Translations under genes and position numbers: made by a program | The notes under the pieces: model-generated | What the model was told of the DNA's origin: nothing | Database searches by the model: none | The model's input: only the letters and a program-made list of their open reading frames with translations | Source of the DNA: Thioalkalicoccus limnaeus | GTDB taxonomy: Bacteria > Pseudomonadota > Gammaproteobacteria > Chromatiales > Chromatiaceae | Assembly (NCBI RefSeq): GCF_041197575.1 | Contig: NZ_JBDKXB010000005.1 | Location: forward strand, 1-64,000 | Direction of reading: 5' to 3' | DNA length: 64,000 nucleotides | Shown: piece by piece, positions 7,578 through 19,551 of the stretch | Numbering within the stretch: the first letter of the stretch is position 1 | Layout of the letters: each line of letters opens with the position of its first letter

Positions 7578-9581
7578 ATGCGCGACCTCAATCCTCGTCA
7601 ACGTGAAGCCGTGCGCCATACGACTGGCCCCTTGCTGGTGCTGGCCGGGGCCGGGTCGGGCAAGACGCGCGTGATCAGCCACAAGATCGCGCACCTGATC
7701 GGTACCGTCGGGTTGGCGCCGCGCCATCTGTGCGCGGTGACCTTCACGAACAAGGCGGCACGCGAGATGCGCGAGCGGGTGGCGGGGCAGCTGCGCGGTC
7801 GCGAGGCGCGCGGGCTCACGATCTCGACCTTCCACACGCTCGGGCTCGGGATCTTGCGCCGCGAGGTCGAGCGCGCCGGCCTGCGGCCGGGCTTCTCGCT
7901 GTTCGATGCGCAGGACGCCGAGGCCCTGATCAAGGAGCATCTGGCCAAGGTTCGGCTCGCCGACGGCACCACGCCGGCCATCGTGCAGGCACGCATCTCG
8001 CATTGGAAGAACGCACTCGTCGGCCCGGAACAGGTGCTGAGTCAGGCCGAGGACGACTACGAGGCGATGCTCGCGCGGCTCTACGAACGCTACGAGCGGA
8101 GCCTGCGCGCCTATAACGCGGTCGATTTCGACGACCTGATCGGGCGGCCGGTGCGACTGCTCGCCGACCTGCCCGAGGTCCGCGAGACCTGGCAAGGGCG
8201 CATCCGCTATCTGCTGGTCGACGAGTACCAGGACACCAACGGCGCCCAGTACGAGCTGGTCCGTCTGCTGGTCGGGCCGCGCGGCGCCTTGACCGCGGTC
8301 GGCGATGACGATCAGTCGATCTATGCCTGGCGCGGTGCCCGCCCGGAGAATCTGACCCGGCTGAAGGACGACTACCCGAACCTCGAGGTCATCATGCTGG
8401 AGCAGAACTACCGCTCCAGCGGCCGCATCCTGTCGCTCGCCAACGGGTTGATCGCGCACAACCCGCACATCTTCGCAAAGCGCCTCTGGAGCGAGCATGG
8501 CCCTGGTGAACCGGCCCGGGTCGTCACCTGCCGCGACGAGATCCACGAGGCCGAGCGGGTCGTCGGCGAGATCCTGCACCGCCACTTCGGCCAGGGCGTG
8601 CCGTTCGGCGCCTGCGCCATCCTGTACCGCGGCAACCATCAGGCGCGTCCGTTCGAGAAGGCCCTGCGCGAGCACAAGGTCCCTTACTTTCTCAGCGGCG
8701 GGACTTCCTTCTTCGCCCGTGCCGAGGTCAAGGACACGATGGCCTACCTGCGGCTGCTGGCCAATCCCGATGACGATGCCGCCTTCCTGCGCATCGTCAA
8801 CACACCGCGTCGCGAGATCGGGCCGACGACGCTCGAGCGGCTCGCCGACTATGCCGCGGGCCGCGGCGTCGGTCTGCTGCGTGCTTGCTCCGAGCTCGGT
8901 CTCGCCGAGCATCTCGGCGAGCGCCCGCGGCAGCGCCTGTGCGACTTCGCCGGATGGATCCAGGGCTTCGCCCACCGCGCCGAGACGGCGCCGGTCGCCA
9001 CGGTCCGCGAGCTGATCGAGGCCATGCGTTATGCCGACTGGCTGCGCGAGAGCGCCTCCAGCCCGCAGGTCGCCGAGCGGCGGATGGAAAACGTCACCGA
9101 CCTCCTCGAGTGGCTCGATGCGCTCAACAAGGGTGAACTGCAGGAGAAGACCCTCGGCGAGATGGTCAGCCACCTGACGCTGATGGACGTGCTCGAGCGA
9201 CGCGACGAGGAGCAGGGCGGCGATCGCGTCCACCTGATGACGCTGCACGCGGCCAAGGGTCTGGAGTTTCCGCACGTGTTCCTGGTCGGGCTCGAGGAGG
9301 AGCTGTTGCCGCACCGCAGCGCGATCGAAGAGGACAGCATCGAGGAGGAGCGGCGCCTCGCCTATGTCGGCATCACGCGCGCGCAGCAGACGCTGACCTT
9401 GACGCTCGCCCGCCGGCGGCGACGCTACGGGGAGTTCGTCGAGAGCGAGCCGAGCCGTTTCCTCGCCGAGCTGCCGGACGAGGCGCTGGAGTGGGACGAG
9501 CGCCGCGAGGTCTCGCCCGACGAGCGCAAGAGCCGCGGCACTGCGCATCTTGCGAGCCTGCGCGGGCTGCTCGGGACCTGA
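7578..9581 (+). CDS. rep: ATP-dependent DNA helicase Rep
   Basis: 667 residues, the usual length for Rep. UvrD/Rep superfamily 1 helicase motifs are in order: Q-motif LNPRQREAV, Walker A GAGSGKT (about 22-28), motif Ia FTNKAA, motif II DEYQDTN, motif III GDDDQSIYAWRGA, motif IV QNYRSS, motif V TLHAAKGLEF and motif VI YVGITRAQ. It is a 3'-5' helicase that clears replication forks of protein and recombination blocks. It lacks the long C-terminal tail of UvrD. Its stop lies 15 bases from the end of convergent uvrA. Confidence 0.95.
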   Translation: MRDLNPRQREAVRHTTGPLLVLAGAGSGKTRVISHKIAHLIGTVGLAPRHLCAVTFTNKAAREMRERVAGQLRGREARGLTISTFHTLGLGILRREVERAGLRPGFSLFDAQDAEALIKEHLAKVRLADGTTPAIVQARISHWKNALVGPEQVLSQAEDDYEAMLARLYERYERSLRAYNAVDFDDLIGRPVRLLADLPEVRETWQGRIRYLLVDEYQDTNGAQYELVRLLVGPRGALTAVGDDDQSIYAWRGARPENLTRLKDDYPNLEVIMLEQNYRSSGRILSLANGLIAHNPHIFAKRLWSEHGPGEPARVVTCRDEIHEAERVVGEILHRHFGQGVPFGACAILYRGNHQARPFEKALREHKVPYFLSGGTSFFARAEVKDTMAYLRLLANPDDDAAFLRIVNTPRREIGPTTLERLADYAAGRGVGLLRACSELGLAEHLGERPRQRLCDFAGWIQGFAHRAETAPVATVRELIEAMRYADWLRESASSPQVAERRMENVTDLLEWLDALNKGELQEKTLGEMVSHLTLMDVLERRDEEQGGDRVHLMTLHAAKGLEFPHVFLVGLEEELLPHRSAIEEDSIEEERRLAYVGITRAQQTLTLTLARRRRRYGEFVESEPSRFLAELPDEALEWDERREVSPDERKSRGTAHLASLRGLLGT

Positions 9582-9596
9582 CCAGGCCCCGGCGGT

Positions 9597-12428
<2,832 letters not shown>

Positions 12429-12483
12429 CTCGGATCGTGGATTGCCAGGCCCGTGCCGGCGGCGGGTCTCAGACCAAACGGGT

Positions 12484-12513
12484 ACTATAAGCAGCCGGTC
12501 GCCACCGACGCAA
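12484..12513 (-). promoter_or_regulatory. Candidate sigma-70 promoter of uvrA
   Basis: On the minus strand, TTGCGT (12513-12508), 18 bases, then TATAGT (12489-12484), about 55 bases before the uvrA ATG. The -10 is good and the -35 weak. The 322-base uvrA-ssb interval (12429-12750) holds no gene, and I saw no clear LexA palindrome in it. Confidence 0.45.
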
Positions 12514-12750
12514 AGCCGATCGCGTGCGAGTGGACAGCGGCCGGCTCGATTCGTCACCATTGCGATCGTGCGGTTCGCGAACGACCGTCGCCGCCTGGCA
12601 CCTTGGCGCACCAGGGGCATTGGTTGCATGAGCGGGCAAACCGCGCCGGTCGCGCAGGCGCCGAACGGCCGTGGGCAGGGTCATACCGGGCCAGTCGGCT
12701 TTCGTTTCACCACGGGTCAGCGAGGCCCGGCGGCAATGGAGAGTAAGGCT

Positions 12751-13278
12751 ATGTCAAAAGGGAGCGTCAACAAGGTCATCCTGATCGGCAACCTCGGGGC
12801 CGACCCCGAGGTGCGTTACACCCAGGGCGGCAGCGCGGTCGCGAAACTGCGGATGGCGACCTCGGAGCAATGGCGTGATCGCAATACCGGCGAGACGCAG
12901 GAACGGACCGAGTGGCACCGGGTCGTGTTCTTCGGCAAACTGGCCGAGATCGTCCAGCAGTACCTGAAAAAAGGCTCGAAGATCTATGTCGAGGGGCGTT
13001 TGCAGACAAACAAATGGCAGGATCAGAGCGGTCAGGACCGCTATACGACCGAGATCATCGCCGACGTGATGCAGATGCTCGACAGCCGGGGCGCTGGCGG
13101 TTCTTCGTCGAATTTCGACGAGGGTGCGCCGATGGCGGGTGGCGGGCGTGCCGCCGGTGGTGTGTCGCAGGGCTCCTCCGGGTACGCGGGGGCATCGGGC
13201 CCGAGCGGTCAGCCGGCGGCGGGGTCGTCCGGGCCGAATCGCGGCTATGACGATTTCGATGATGAAGTGCCTTTCTGA
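12751..13278 (+). CDS. ssb: Single-stranded DNA-binding protein SSB
   Basis: 175 residues. An N-terminal OB fold begins NKVILIGNLGADPEVRYT, with the core TEWHRVVFFGKLAEI and YVEGRLQTNKW. A Gly/Ser-rich linker follows, and the acidic tip DDFDDEVPF is the standard docking tail for SSB partners such as RecQ, PriA and exonuclease I. The ATG at 12751 was preferred over one 15 bases upstream because it is preceded by GGAGAGTAAGG. Tetrameric ssDNA coating in replication and repair; divergent from uvrA. Confidence 0.95.
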   Translation: MSKGSVNKVILIGNLGADPEVRYTQGGSAVAKLRMATSEQWRDRNTGETQERTEWHRVVFFGKLAEIVQQYLKKGSKIYVEGRLQTNKWQDQSGQDRYTTEIIADVMQMLDSRGAGGSSSNFDEGAPMAGGGRAAGGVSQGSSGYAGASGPSGQPAAGSSGPNRGYDDFDDEVPF

Positions 13279-13287
13279 GGGAGACGG

Positions 13288-14364
13288 ATGAGAACCCTAC
13301 TCGTCACCGGTGGTGCCGGCTTCATCGGCAGCAACTTCGTGCAGCTGGCGCTGGCCGAGACCGATGCGGTCATCGTCAATCTGGACAAACTGACCTATGC
13401 CGGCAATCTGGATAGCCTGGCCTCGGTCGCTGGCAACCCGCGGCACGTCTTCGTCCAGGGCGACATCGGCGATCGCGCGCTGGTTCGCCGGCTGCTGGCC
13501 GACTATCGCGTCGACGCCATCGTCAACTTCGCCGCCGAGAGCCATGTCGACCGGTCGATCGATGGGCCGGCGGCCTTCGTCGAGACGAATGTCGTCGGGA
13601 CCTTTCATCTGCTCGATAGCGCGCGCGATCATTGGGCCCATCTGGCCCCGGACGCGCGCGCCGCGTTCCGCTTCCTGCACGTCTCGACCGACGAGGTCTA
13701 CGGGTCGCTCGGTGCGACCGGCCGCTTCACCGAGACGACGCCCTATGCACCGAACTCGCCGTACTCGGCGTCGAAGGCGGCATCGGATCACCTGATCCGG
13801 GCCTGGCACCACACCTTCGGTCTGCCTGTGTTGACGACGAACTGCTCGAACAATTATGGCCCCTATCAGTTTCCGGAGAAACTGATTCCGCTGATGATCC
13901 ACAAGGCGCGGTGCGGCGAGGCCCTGCCGATCTACGGCGATGGCGGAAACATCCGCGACTGGCTCTATGTCGAGGACCATTGCCGGGCGATCCTGCGGGT
14001 CCTGGAGGCCGGGCGTCCGGGGGAGGTCTACAACATCGGCGGCGACAGCGAGCGGACCAACCTGGAGGTCGTCGACACCCTCTGCGCGCTGCTCGATGAC
14101 GCCTGTCCGGACTCCCCGCACCGACCGCATGCGCGCCTGAAGCAGTTCGTCACCGACCGCCCCGGCCACGACCGCCGCTATGCGATCGATGCTAGCAAGA
14201 TCCGGACCGAGCTCGGTTGGCGCCCGCGCGAGACCTTCGAGACCGGCCTGCGCCGGACCTTGGCCTGGTACCTGGACAACACCGATTGGTGTGACCGGGT
14301 CATGAGCGGCCGCTACCGCGGCGAGCGCCTTGGCGCGGCCGCGCCATCGGAGTCCCCTCGATGA
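13288..14364 (+). CDS. rfbB: dTDP-glucose 4,6-dehydratase
   Basis: 358 residues, extended short-chain dehydrogenase. NAD-binding motif TGGAGFIGSNF (7-17), active-site segment STDEVYG (133-139) carrying the Thr-Asp-Glu used in dehydration, and YSASK (Tyr159, Lys163). Converts dTDP-glucose to dTDP-4-keto-6-deoxyglucose in the dTDP-L-rhamnose pathway for O-antigen or other surface glycans. First gene of rfbBACD; its stop overlaps the rfbA start by 4 bases. It starts 9 bases after ssb. Confidence 0.96.
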   Translation: MRTLLVTGGAGFIGSNFVQLALAETDAVIVNLDKLTYAGNLDSLASVAGNPRHVFVQGDIGDRALVRRLLADYRVDAIVNFAAESHVDRSIDGPAAFVETNVVGTFHLLDSARDHWAHLAPDARAAFRFLHVSTDEVYGSLGATGRFTETTPYAPNSPYSASKAASDHLIRAWHHTFGLPVLTTNCSNNYGPYQFPEKLIPLMIHKARCGEALPIYGDGGNIRDWLYVEDHCRAILRVLEAGRPGEVYNIGGDSERTNLEVVDTLCALLDDACPDSPHRPHARLKQFVTDRPGHDRRYAIDASKIRTELGWRPRETFETGLRRTLAWYLDNTDWCDRVMSGRYRGERLGAAAPSESPR

Positions 14365-15251
14365 ATCGAAAAGGCTTGATTCTGGCCGGGGGCTCCGGCA
14401 CCCGGCTCTACCCGCTGACCAATTCGATCAGCAAGCAACTGCTGCCGGTCTACGACAAGCCGATGATCTACTACCCGCTCAGCACCTTGATGCTGGCCGG
14501 GATCCGGCAGATCCTGATCATCACGACGCCGCGGGATCTCGCGGCCTTTCGCGAGTTGCTCGGCGATGGTCGCCAATGGGGCATCGAGCTGTCTTACGCG
14601 TCGCAACCCGAGCCGGGTGGTCTCGCGCAGGCCTTCCTGATCGGCCGCGATTTCATCGCCGGCGATCCGAGCTGTCTCGTGCTCGGCGACAACCTGTTCC
14701 ACGGCCACGGGCTGACCGAGCGCTTGCGGGTCGCGGCCGCGCGGACCGAGGGGGCCACCGTCTTCGGTTACTGGGTCAAGGACCCAGAGCGCTATGGCGT
14801 GGCCGGGTTCGATGCCGCCGGTCGCGTCACCAGTCTCGAAGAGAAGCCGGCCGACCCGAAATCGAATTATGCGGTGACCGGTCTTTACTTTTACGATCGC
14901 GATGTTTGCGACCTCGCGGCCGAATTGCGTCCCTCGGCCCGCGGCGAGCTCGAGATCACGGATCTCAACAACCGTTATCTGCAACGGGGCAGGCTGATCA
15001 TGGAGCGGCTCGGCCGCGGCTTCGCGTGGCTCGACACTGGCACGCACGAATCGCTGTTGCAGGCCGGCGAATTCATCCACACCATCGAGGAACGCCAAGG
15101 GCTCAAGGTTTGCTGCCCCGAGGAGATCGCGTTCAAGAACCGCTGGATCGACGCCGGTCACCTGAAGGCCCTGGCGCGGGACCTGCAGAAGAGCGGCTAT
15201 GGCGACTATCTGCTGCGGTTGCTCGACTGGGATCAGGAGATCGGCCCATGA
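14361..15251 (+). CDS. rfbA: Glucose-1-phosphate thymidylyltransferase
   Basis: 296 residues, the usual length for RmlA. Nucleotidyltransferase signature GGSGTRLYPLT (10-20) with Lys25 in SKQLLPVYDKPM, and the FLVLGDN-like metal-binding segment LVLGDNLFHG. Makes dTDP-glucose from dTTP and glucose-1-phosphate, the first committed step to dTDP-rhamnose, and is usually feedback-inhibited by the end product. ATGA overlaps join it to rfbB upstream and rfbC downstream. Confidence 0.96.
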   Translation: MNRKGLILAGGSGTRLYPLTNSISKQLLPVYDKPMIYYPLSTLMLAGIRQILIITTPRDLAAFRELLGDGRQWGIELSYASQPEPGGLAQAFLIGRDFIAGDPSCLVLGDNLFHGHGLTERLRVAAARTEGATVFGYWVKDPERYGVAGFDAAGRVTSLEEKPADPKSNYAVTGLYFYDRDVCDLAAELRPSARGELEITDLNNRYLQRGRLIMERLGRGFAWLDTGTHESLLQAGEFIHTIEERQGLKVCCPEEIAFKNRWIDAGHLKALARDLQKSGYGDYLLRLLDWDQEIGP

Positions 15252-15820
15252 CCCGGATCGAAACGGCGATCCCCGGGGTCTTGATCCTCGAGCCCAAGGT
15301 CTTCGGCGACGAACGCGGCTTTTTCATGGAGACCTGGCGCCGGGATGGTCATGCCGAGCTTGGTGTTCCCCCTGGCCTGGTCCAGGACAACCTGGCCTTT
15401 TCGCGGCAGGGCGTTCTGCGCGGGCTGCATGTCCAGTATCCGCATCCGCAGGGCAAGCTGGTGCAGGTGTTGCGCGGCGAGGTCTTCGACGTCGCGGTCG
15501 ACATCCGACACGGCTCGCCTTGGTTCGGTCGCTGGGTCGGGGTGCGCTTGTCCGGCGACAACAAGCGCCAGTTCTGGGTGCCGCCGGGCTTCGCGCACGG
15601 TTACTGCGTAATCAGCGACGAGGCGCTGTTCGGTTACAAGTGCAGCGACTACTATCACCCGGAGACGGAGTTCGGGGTGCGCTGGGACGATCCGGCGATC
15701 GGCATCGAATGGCCGCTCACCGGCCCGCCCCAGCTGTCGGAAAAGGATCGTAACGCCCCATGTCTCGAGGAGATCCCGGAGGCGCGTCTACCCATCTACG
15801 AAGGGGGTCCCCCGTCATGA
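15248..15820 (+). CDS. rfbC: dTDP-4-dehydrorhamnose 3,5-epimerase
   Basis: 190 residues, cupin fold. Motif QGVLRGLHVQYP supplies catalytic His61, VPPGFAHGY has His117, and Tyr130 in FGYKCSDYY is the expected acid. FGDERGFFMETW is the family N-terminal signature. Epimerises C3 and C5 of dTDP-4-keto-6-deoxyglucose. The start at 15248 overlaps the rfbA stop (ATGA); a larger open frame upstream is antisense-like filler. Confidence 0.95.
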   Translation: MTRIETAIPGVLILEPKVFGDERGFFMETWRRDGHAELGVPPGLVQDNLAFSRQGVLRGLHVQYPHPQGKLVQVLRGEVFDVAVDIRHGSPWFGRWVGVRLSGDNKRQFWVPPGFAHGYCVISDEALFGYKCSDYYHPETEFGVRWDDPAIGIEWPLTGPPQLSEKDRNAPCLEEIPEARLPIYEGGPPS

Positions 15821-16722
15821 CCGTGTCGACCAACAAACCACCTCGCCTCTTGCTGATCGGCGCCAATGGCCAGGTCGGTTGGGAACTGTGTCGAACCCTG
15901 GCGCCGCTGGGTCAGGTGGTGACGGCCTCGGTCGAGGGCGGCACGGACCATTGGGTCGATCTCGCCGATGCCGAGTCCGTCAGCCGCTTGATCCAGGAGG
16001 CCAAGCCCGATGCCGTCATCAACGCGGCTGCTTATACAGCCGTCGACAAGGCCGAGACCGAGACGCTGATCGCGCAGCGGATCAATGCCGATGCGCCCGG
16101 GATGCTCGGTGCGCTGCTCGGGGAGCGCGGCATACCGATCGTCCATTATTCGACCGACTTCGTGTTCGCCGGCGATACCGGCCAGCCCTACCGCGAGGAC
16201 GATGCACCGGGGCCATTGAACGTCTATGGCGCGACCAAGCTCGAGGGCGAACGCCGGCTGCTCGATTCGGGCGCCAACGCGATCGTCTTCCGTACCGCCT
16301 GGATCTACGGGGCGCGCGGCAACAATTTTCTGCTGACGATGCGGCGGATGTTCGCGGATAAAGACGAATTGCGGATCGTCAACGATCAGATCGGTTCGCC
16401 GACCTGGAGTCGCATGTTGGCCGAGGTCACGGCCCTGGTGCTGCATCGGGTCCTGATCGGCGAACTCGACATCGAGCGGGTCAAGGGCGTCTATCACCTG
16501 ACCGGCGCCGGGCAGACCAGCTGGTACGATTTCGCGTGCAGCATCCTCGGGGCCAGCGGCGAGCGTTGTCGTCTGTTGCCGATCCCGAGCAGCGAATACC
16601 CGGCACCGGCGAAGCGCCCGGCCTTCTCGGTGCTCGACAACTCGAAGACGCTGGAGACCTTCGGGGTGCGCCTGCCCGATTGGCAACACTCGCTGCGGCA
16701 ATGCCTCGAGGAGTTGCGCTGA
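15817..16722 (+). CDS. rfbD: dTDP-4-dehydrorhamnose reductase
   Basis: 301 residues, extended SDR. Coenzyme-binding GANGQVGWEL (14-23), then NAAAYTAVDKAE, VHYSTDFVFAG, and the YGATKLEGE catalytic Tyr-Lys pair. It performs the last step to dTDP-L-rhamnose using NAD(P)H. The ATG at 15817 overlaps the rfbC stop (ATGA), completing a four-gene chain of stop/start overlaps. Confidence 0.95.
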   Translation: MTVSTNKPPRLLLIGANGQVGWELCRTLAPLGQVVTASVEGGTDHWVDLADAESVSRLIQEAKPDAVINAAAYTAVDKAETETLIAQRINADAPGMLGALLGERGIPIVHYSTDFVFAGDTGQPYREDDAPGPLNVYGATKLEGERRLLDSGANAIVFRTAWIYGARGNNFLLTMRRMFADKDELRIVNDQIGSPTWSRMLAEVTALVLHRVLIGELDIERVKGVYHLTGAGQTSWYDFACSILGASGERCRLLPIPSSEYPAPAKRPAFSVLDNSKTLETFGVRLPDWQHSLRQCLEELR

Positions 16723-16803
16723 TATGGGCGATCGCCCGCGTGTGACCACGGCGAGGCGCTCGCCCCGGGCGGTGACGGCCGATCGGCGTGGCGGGCTCGG
16801 GTC

Positions 16804-17502
16804 GTGAGCCCTGTCGTCGTCCTGCTCAGCGGTGGCTTGGACTCGGCGACGGCCCTGGCGGTCGCCCGGGAGCGCGGGCACCAGCCATTCGCGCTGTCGT
16901 TCCGTTACGGGCAGCGCCATGCCGTGGAGCTCCGCGCGGCCGAGCAGCAGGCCGCGGCGCAAGGCGTCACCGAGCATCTGATCCTCGACATCGACCTGCG
17001 CCGGCTCGGTGGTTCGGCCCTGACCGCCGACATCGCCGTGCCCAAGGGTCGGGATACGGCGGCGATGGCGACCGGCATCCCGGTCACCTATGTTCCGGCC
17101 CGCAACACCATCTTCCTGTCCTTTGCACTGGCCTGGGCCGAGACCCTCGGTGCCCGCGAGATCTTCCTCGGTGTCAATGCGCTCGATTATTCCGGCTACC
17201 CGGACTGCCGTCCCGACTACATCGCGGCCTTCGAGCGCCTGGCCAACCTGGCCACCGCGGCGGGTGTCTCCGGCGACGCGCCGATCCGGATCCAGGCCCC
17301 GCTGATCGAGGCCACGAAGGCCGATATCATCCGGCTCGGGACCCGGCTCGGGGTCGATTTCGCGTTGACCAGCAGTTGTTACGACCCAGAAGGTGATGGC
17401 CGGCCCTGTGGGGCCTGCGACGCCTGTCGGCTGCGGGCCAAGGGTTTTGCCGAGGCCGGTTTGACCGATCCGCTGCTCGAACGCTTCGCGGTGGGCCAAT
17501 GA
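16804..17502 (+). CDS. queC: 7-cyano-7-deazaguanine (preQ0) synthase QueC
   Basis: 232 residues. PP-loop ATPase motif LLSGGLDSATAL near the N-terminus, family segments FRYGQRHAVEL and YVPARNTIFLS, and a C-terminal zinc site SCY...CGACDACRLR. It converts 7-carboxy-7-deazaguanine to preQ0 in queuosine biosynthesis. The start is GTG at 16804; no ATG is available before the PP-loop. Its stop overlaps the start of the triple-PTPS gene, which fits a shared pathway. Confidence 0.95.
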   Translation: MSPVVVLLSGGLDSATALAVARERGHQPFALSFRYGQRHAVELRAAEQQAAAQGVTEHLILDIDLRRLGGSALTADIAVPKGRDTAAMATGIPVTYVPARNTIFLSFALAWAETLGAREIFLGVNALDYSGYPDCRPDYIAAFERLANLATAAGVSGDAPIRIQAPLIEATKADIIRLGTRLGVDFALTSSCYDPEGDGRPCGACDACRLRAKGFAEAGLTDPLLERFAVGQ

Positions 17503-18593
17503 GCGAGCGGTTGTTCCATGTCGCCGCGGCCCCATTCGAGGCCGCACGCCGGGTCGCGATCCTGCCCGAAGGTCACCGGGCGCGGCGACTCCACGGCCAT
17601 GGCTTCGTGGCCCGCGTGCGCGCCGAGATCCCGGACGGTTGGGCGCCGTTTCGCGGCGGCGAGGGCGACCGGCTCACGCAGGCCCTCGGTGACTGCATCG
17701 CCGAACTCGACTATCGGGACCTCAACGAGGTCCTCCCGATCCCGACCGACGAGAACCTAGCCCGGTGGGTGCGTCAACGGCTCGCGGTGCCGGGTCTCGA
17801 TTCGGTCGGCATCCAGAGCACGCCGCATCAGGGCGCCGACCTCGACGGCCGAGACCATGTCCATGTCTGGCGCCGTTTCCGCTTCGAGGCCGCGCACCAT
17901 CTGCCGAGGGTCGCGGCCGATCACCCGTGCGGCCGATTGCACGGTCACGGCTTCGAGGTGATTCTGCATGCGGATCAGGATCTGGCCGGGCATGACATGG
18001 GCCCCGATTTCGACCGGCTCGAGGCGCTCTGGGTGCCGTTACACGAGGCCCTGCATCAGCGCTACCTGAACGAGATCCCGGGACTCGAGAACCCGACCAG
18101 CGAGATGCTCGCGCGTTGGCTGTGGGACCGGGTCCGGCCCGAGCTGCCGGCGTTGTCATGCGTCAGCGTCTACGAGACCGCGACCGCCGGCTGCCATTTC
18201 GATGGCCGCCACTTCCGGATCTGGAAGGAACAGCGGTTCGAGAGCGCGGTGCGCCGCGTCCACGCCCCAGCCGATGACCCGCGCCACGGCTGGCACGGGC
18301 ACAGCTATCTGCTGCGCCTGCATCTGACCGCGCCGCTCGATGAGGTCCATGGCTGGACGATCGACTACGGCGACGTCAAGGCGTTGTTCGCGCCGATCTA
18401 CCGGCAGCTCGATCATCATCCGCTCAATGACCTGCCACACCTCGACGAGGCCGCCCCGGGGCATCTGGTCTCCTGGTTGCGCGAAGCCTGCGCGGCGGCG
18501 CTGCCGCAACTCGATCGCATCGATCTCTACGAGACCCCCGGCTGCGGCGCCCTGCTGTGCTGGGGCGACCTCGGCCCGAACCTGCCGCTTTGA
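17499..18593 (+). CDS. Triple-domain QueD/6-pyruvoyl-tetrahydropterin-synthase-family protein
   Basis: 364 residues, about three times the length of E. coli QueD, and readable as three tandem PTPS domains. Domain 1 (about 1-118) keeps HGH (32-34) and LDYRDLNE but has no first zinc His, catalytic Cys or C-terminal Glu. Domain 2 (about 120-240) has FEAAHHLP with His133, Cys144 and HGH (148-150), plus Glu226, but HQ (186-187) replaces the Asp-His dyad. Domain 3 (about 241-364) has HGH (266-268), Asp305-His306 and Glu345, but no Cys and no first zinc His. The ATG overlaps the queC stop by four bases. It probably makes 6-carboxytetrahydropterin for queuosine; composite active sites between domains 2 and 3 are inferred. 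Confidence 0.85.
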   Translation: MSERLFHVAAAPFEAARRVAILPEGHRARRLHGHGFVARVRAEIPDGWAPFRGGEGDRLTQALGDCIAELDYRDLNEVLPIPTDENLARWVRQRLAVPGLDSVGIQSTPHQGADLDGRDHVHVWRRFRFEAAHHLPRVAADHPCGRLHGHGFEVILHADQDLAGHDMGPDFDRLEALWVPLHEALHQRYLNEIPGLENPTSEMLARWLWDRVRPELPALSCVSVYETATAGCHFDGRHFRIWKEQRFESAVRRVHAPADDPRHGWHGHSYLLRLHLTAPLDEVHGWTIDYGDVKALFAPIYRQLDHHPLNDLPHLDEAAPGHLVSWLREACAAALPQLDRIDLYETPGCGALLCWGDLGPNLPL

Positions 18594-18719
18594 TCGGTGG
18601 ACGGTCATCAGGGCGGCAGCCCGGGGCCGTGCCGAACCGCCGCCGCCTTGGCCGATCGCGCCGAGGAGCCCAAGGTGCCCTGCGGCGCGGGACCGATCCC
18701 GCTGCCGACACCCTCGCCG

Positions 18720-19186
18720 CATAAGAAGCTCGTCATCTTCAGCGAGCATCGCGACACCCTGAATTACTTGGAGGGTAGCATCACCAGCTTGCTCGGCCGC
18801 AAGGATGCCGTGGTCATCATCCACGGCGGGATCGGCCGCGAGGAGCGCCTCGAAGTCCAAGAGTCCTTCAAGCACGACCCACAAGTCCAGGTCCTGCTCG
18901 CCACCGACGCGGCGGGGGAGGGCATCAACCTGCAGCGATCGAGAGCCGCGTCCCCGGAACCGGCAAGCTGCGCTTCATCGAGGTCAAGGGCCGGGTCGCC
19001 GGCGCCGAGACCATCACCATGACGCGCAACGAGATCCTCTCCGCACTCGATAAGCCGGACGACTTCATCCTTGCCATGGTGGAGTTTCTCGACGGCGACA
19101 CACATCGAGTGCACTGCCTTCGACAGCCGTTCCGGCGGGCGCCCGACTTCCATGCCAGCCGCGTCAATCACCATTTCGCTGAATGA
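18720..19186 (+). pseudogene. Remnant of a DUF3883-type superfamily 2 helicase (internal deletion)
   Basis: The first part (about 18720-18940) encodes a helicase C-terminal segment, KKLVIFSEHRDTLNYL then LLATDAAGEGINLQR (motifs V-VI region). At about 18940 the frame changes, and 18941-19186 encodes the far C-terminus of the same kind of protein, DUF3883-like: LRFIEVKGRVAGAETIT, NEILSALDKPDDFIL, ending FAE and stop. The hundreds of residues normally between are missing, so this is a deletion scar. Intact homologues belong to defence-type helicases with methylase and DUF499 neighbours, whose remnants lie just downstream. Nothing upstream serves as a complete N-terminus. Confidence 0.8.
19005..19100 (+). 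repeat. Copy 1 of diverged direct repeat (DUF3883 3' end)
   Basis: Begins CCGAGACCATCACC and encodes ETITMTRNEILSALDKPDDF. A diverged copy, encoding ETITLTRKEIL-stop-SLDKPNDF, lies about 900 bases downstream at 19904-20000. The two copies bracket the toxin-antitoxin genes. Confidence 0.8.
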
Positions 19187-19335
19187 CTGAGTCGCGCGGA
19201 GGCGCCGAAGTAATCGCCCGAGCAACGGGTGGGCGCGATCACACACGCCACCAAACGACATCCTTGGTTGACCAGTACAAGGATTCTCCCTAGCTTGACA
19301 GGCCATCGTCATTGATCTGTCCACGAGGTGTCGGG

Positions 19336-19551
19336 ATGCTGACCAGTAAACTCACCAGCAAGTCGCAAACCACCATTCCTCAACCGGTGCGTGCGGCACT
19401 CGGACTGCGTCCGGGCGACGAGATCCTTTACCGCATCGACGATGGTCAGGTGATCCTGGCCAAGGCGCGGGCGGTCCAGGGCGATGACCCTTTCAAGACC
19501 TTCGACGAATGGGACTCGGAGGCGGATCGCCAAGCCTATGCCGATCTCTGA
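19336..19551 (+). CDS. AbrB/MazE-type antitoxin
   Basis: 71 residues with an N-terminal swapped-hairpin AbrB DNA-binding domain: LTSKSQTTIPQPVRAALGL then RPGDEILYRIDDGQVIL. The acidic, unstructured C-terminus (DDPFKTFDEWDSEAD) is the kind that wraps a cognate toxin. GAGGTG precedes the ATG by five bases. The toxin gene begins inside its last codons (14-base overlap), so the pair is co-translated and probably autoregulated through the AbrB domain. Apparently intact in an otherwise eroded region. Confidence 0.88.
   Translation: MLTSKLTSKSQTTIPQPVRAALGLRPGDEILYRIDDGQVILAKARAVQGDDPFKTFDEWDSEADRQAYADL

Noticed and set aside
7563..9548. Open frame of 661 codons on the minus strand opposite rep
   Set aside because: Exact antisense of a clear Rep helicase; long antisense frames are expected from high GC content and no motif is recognisable.
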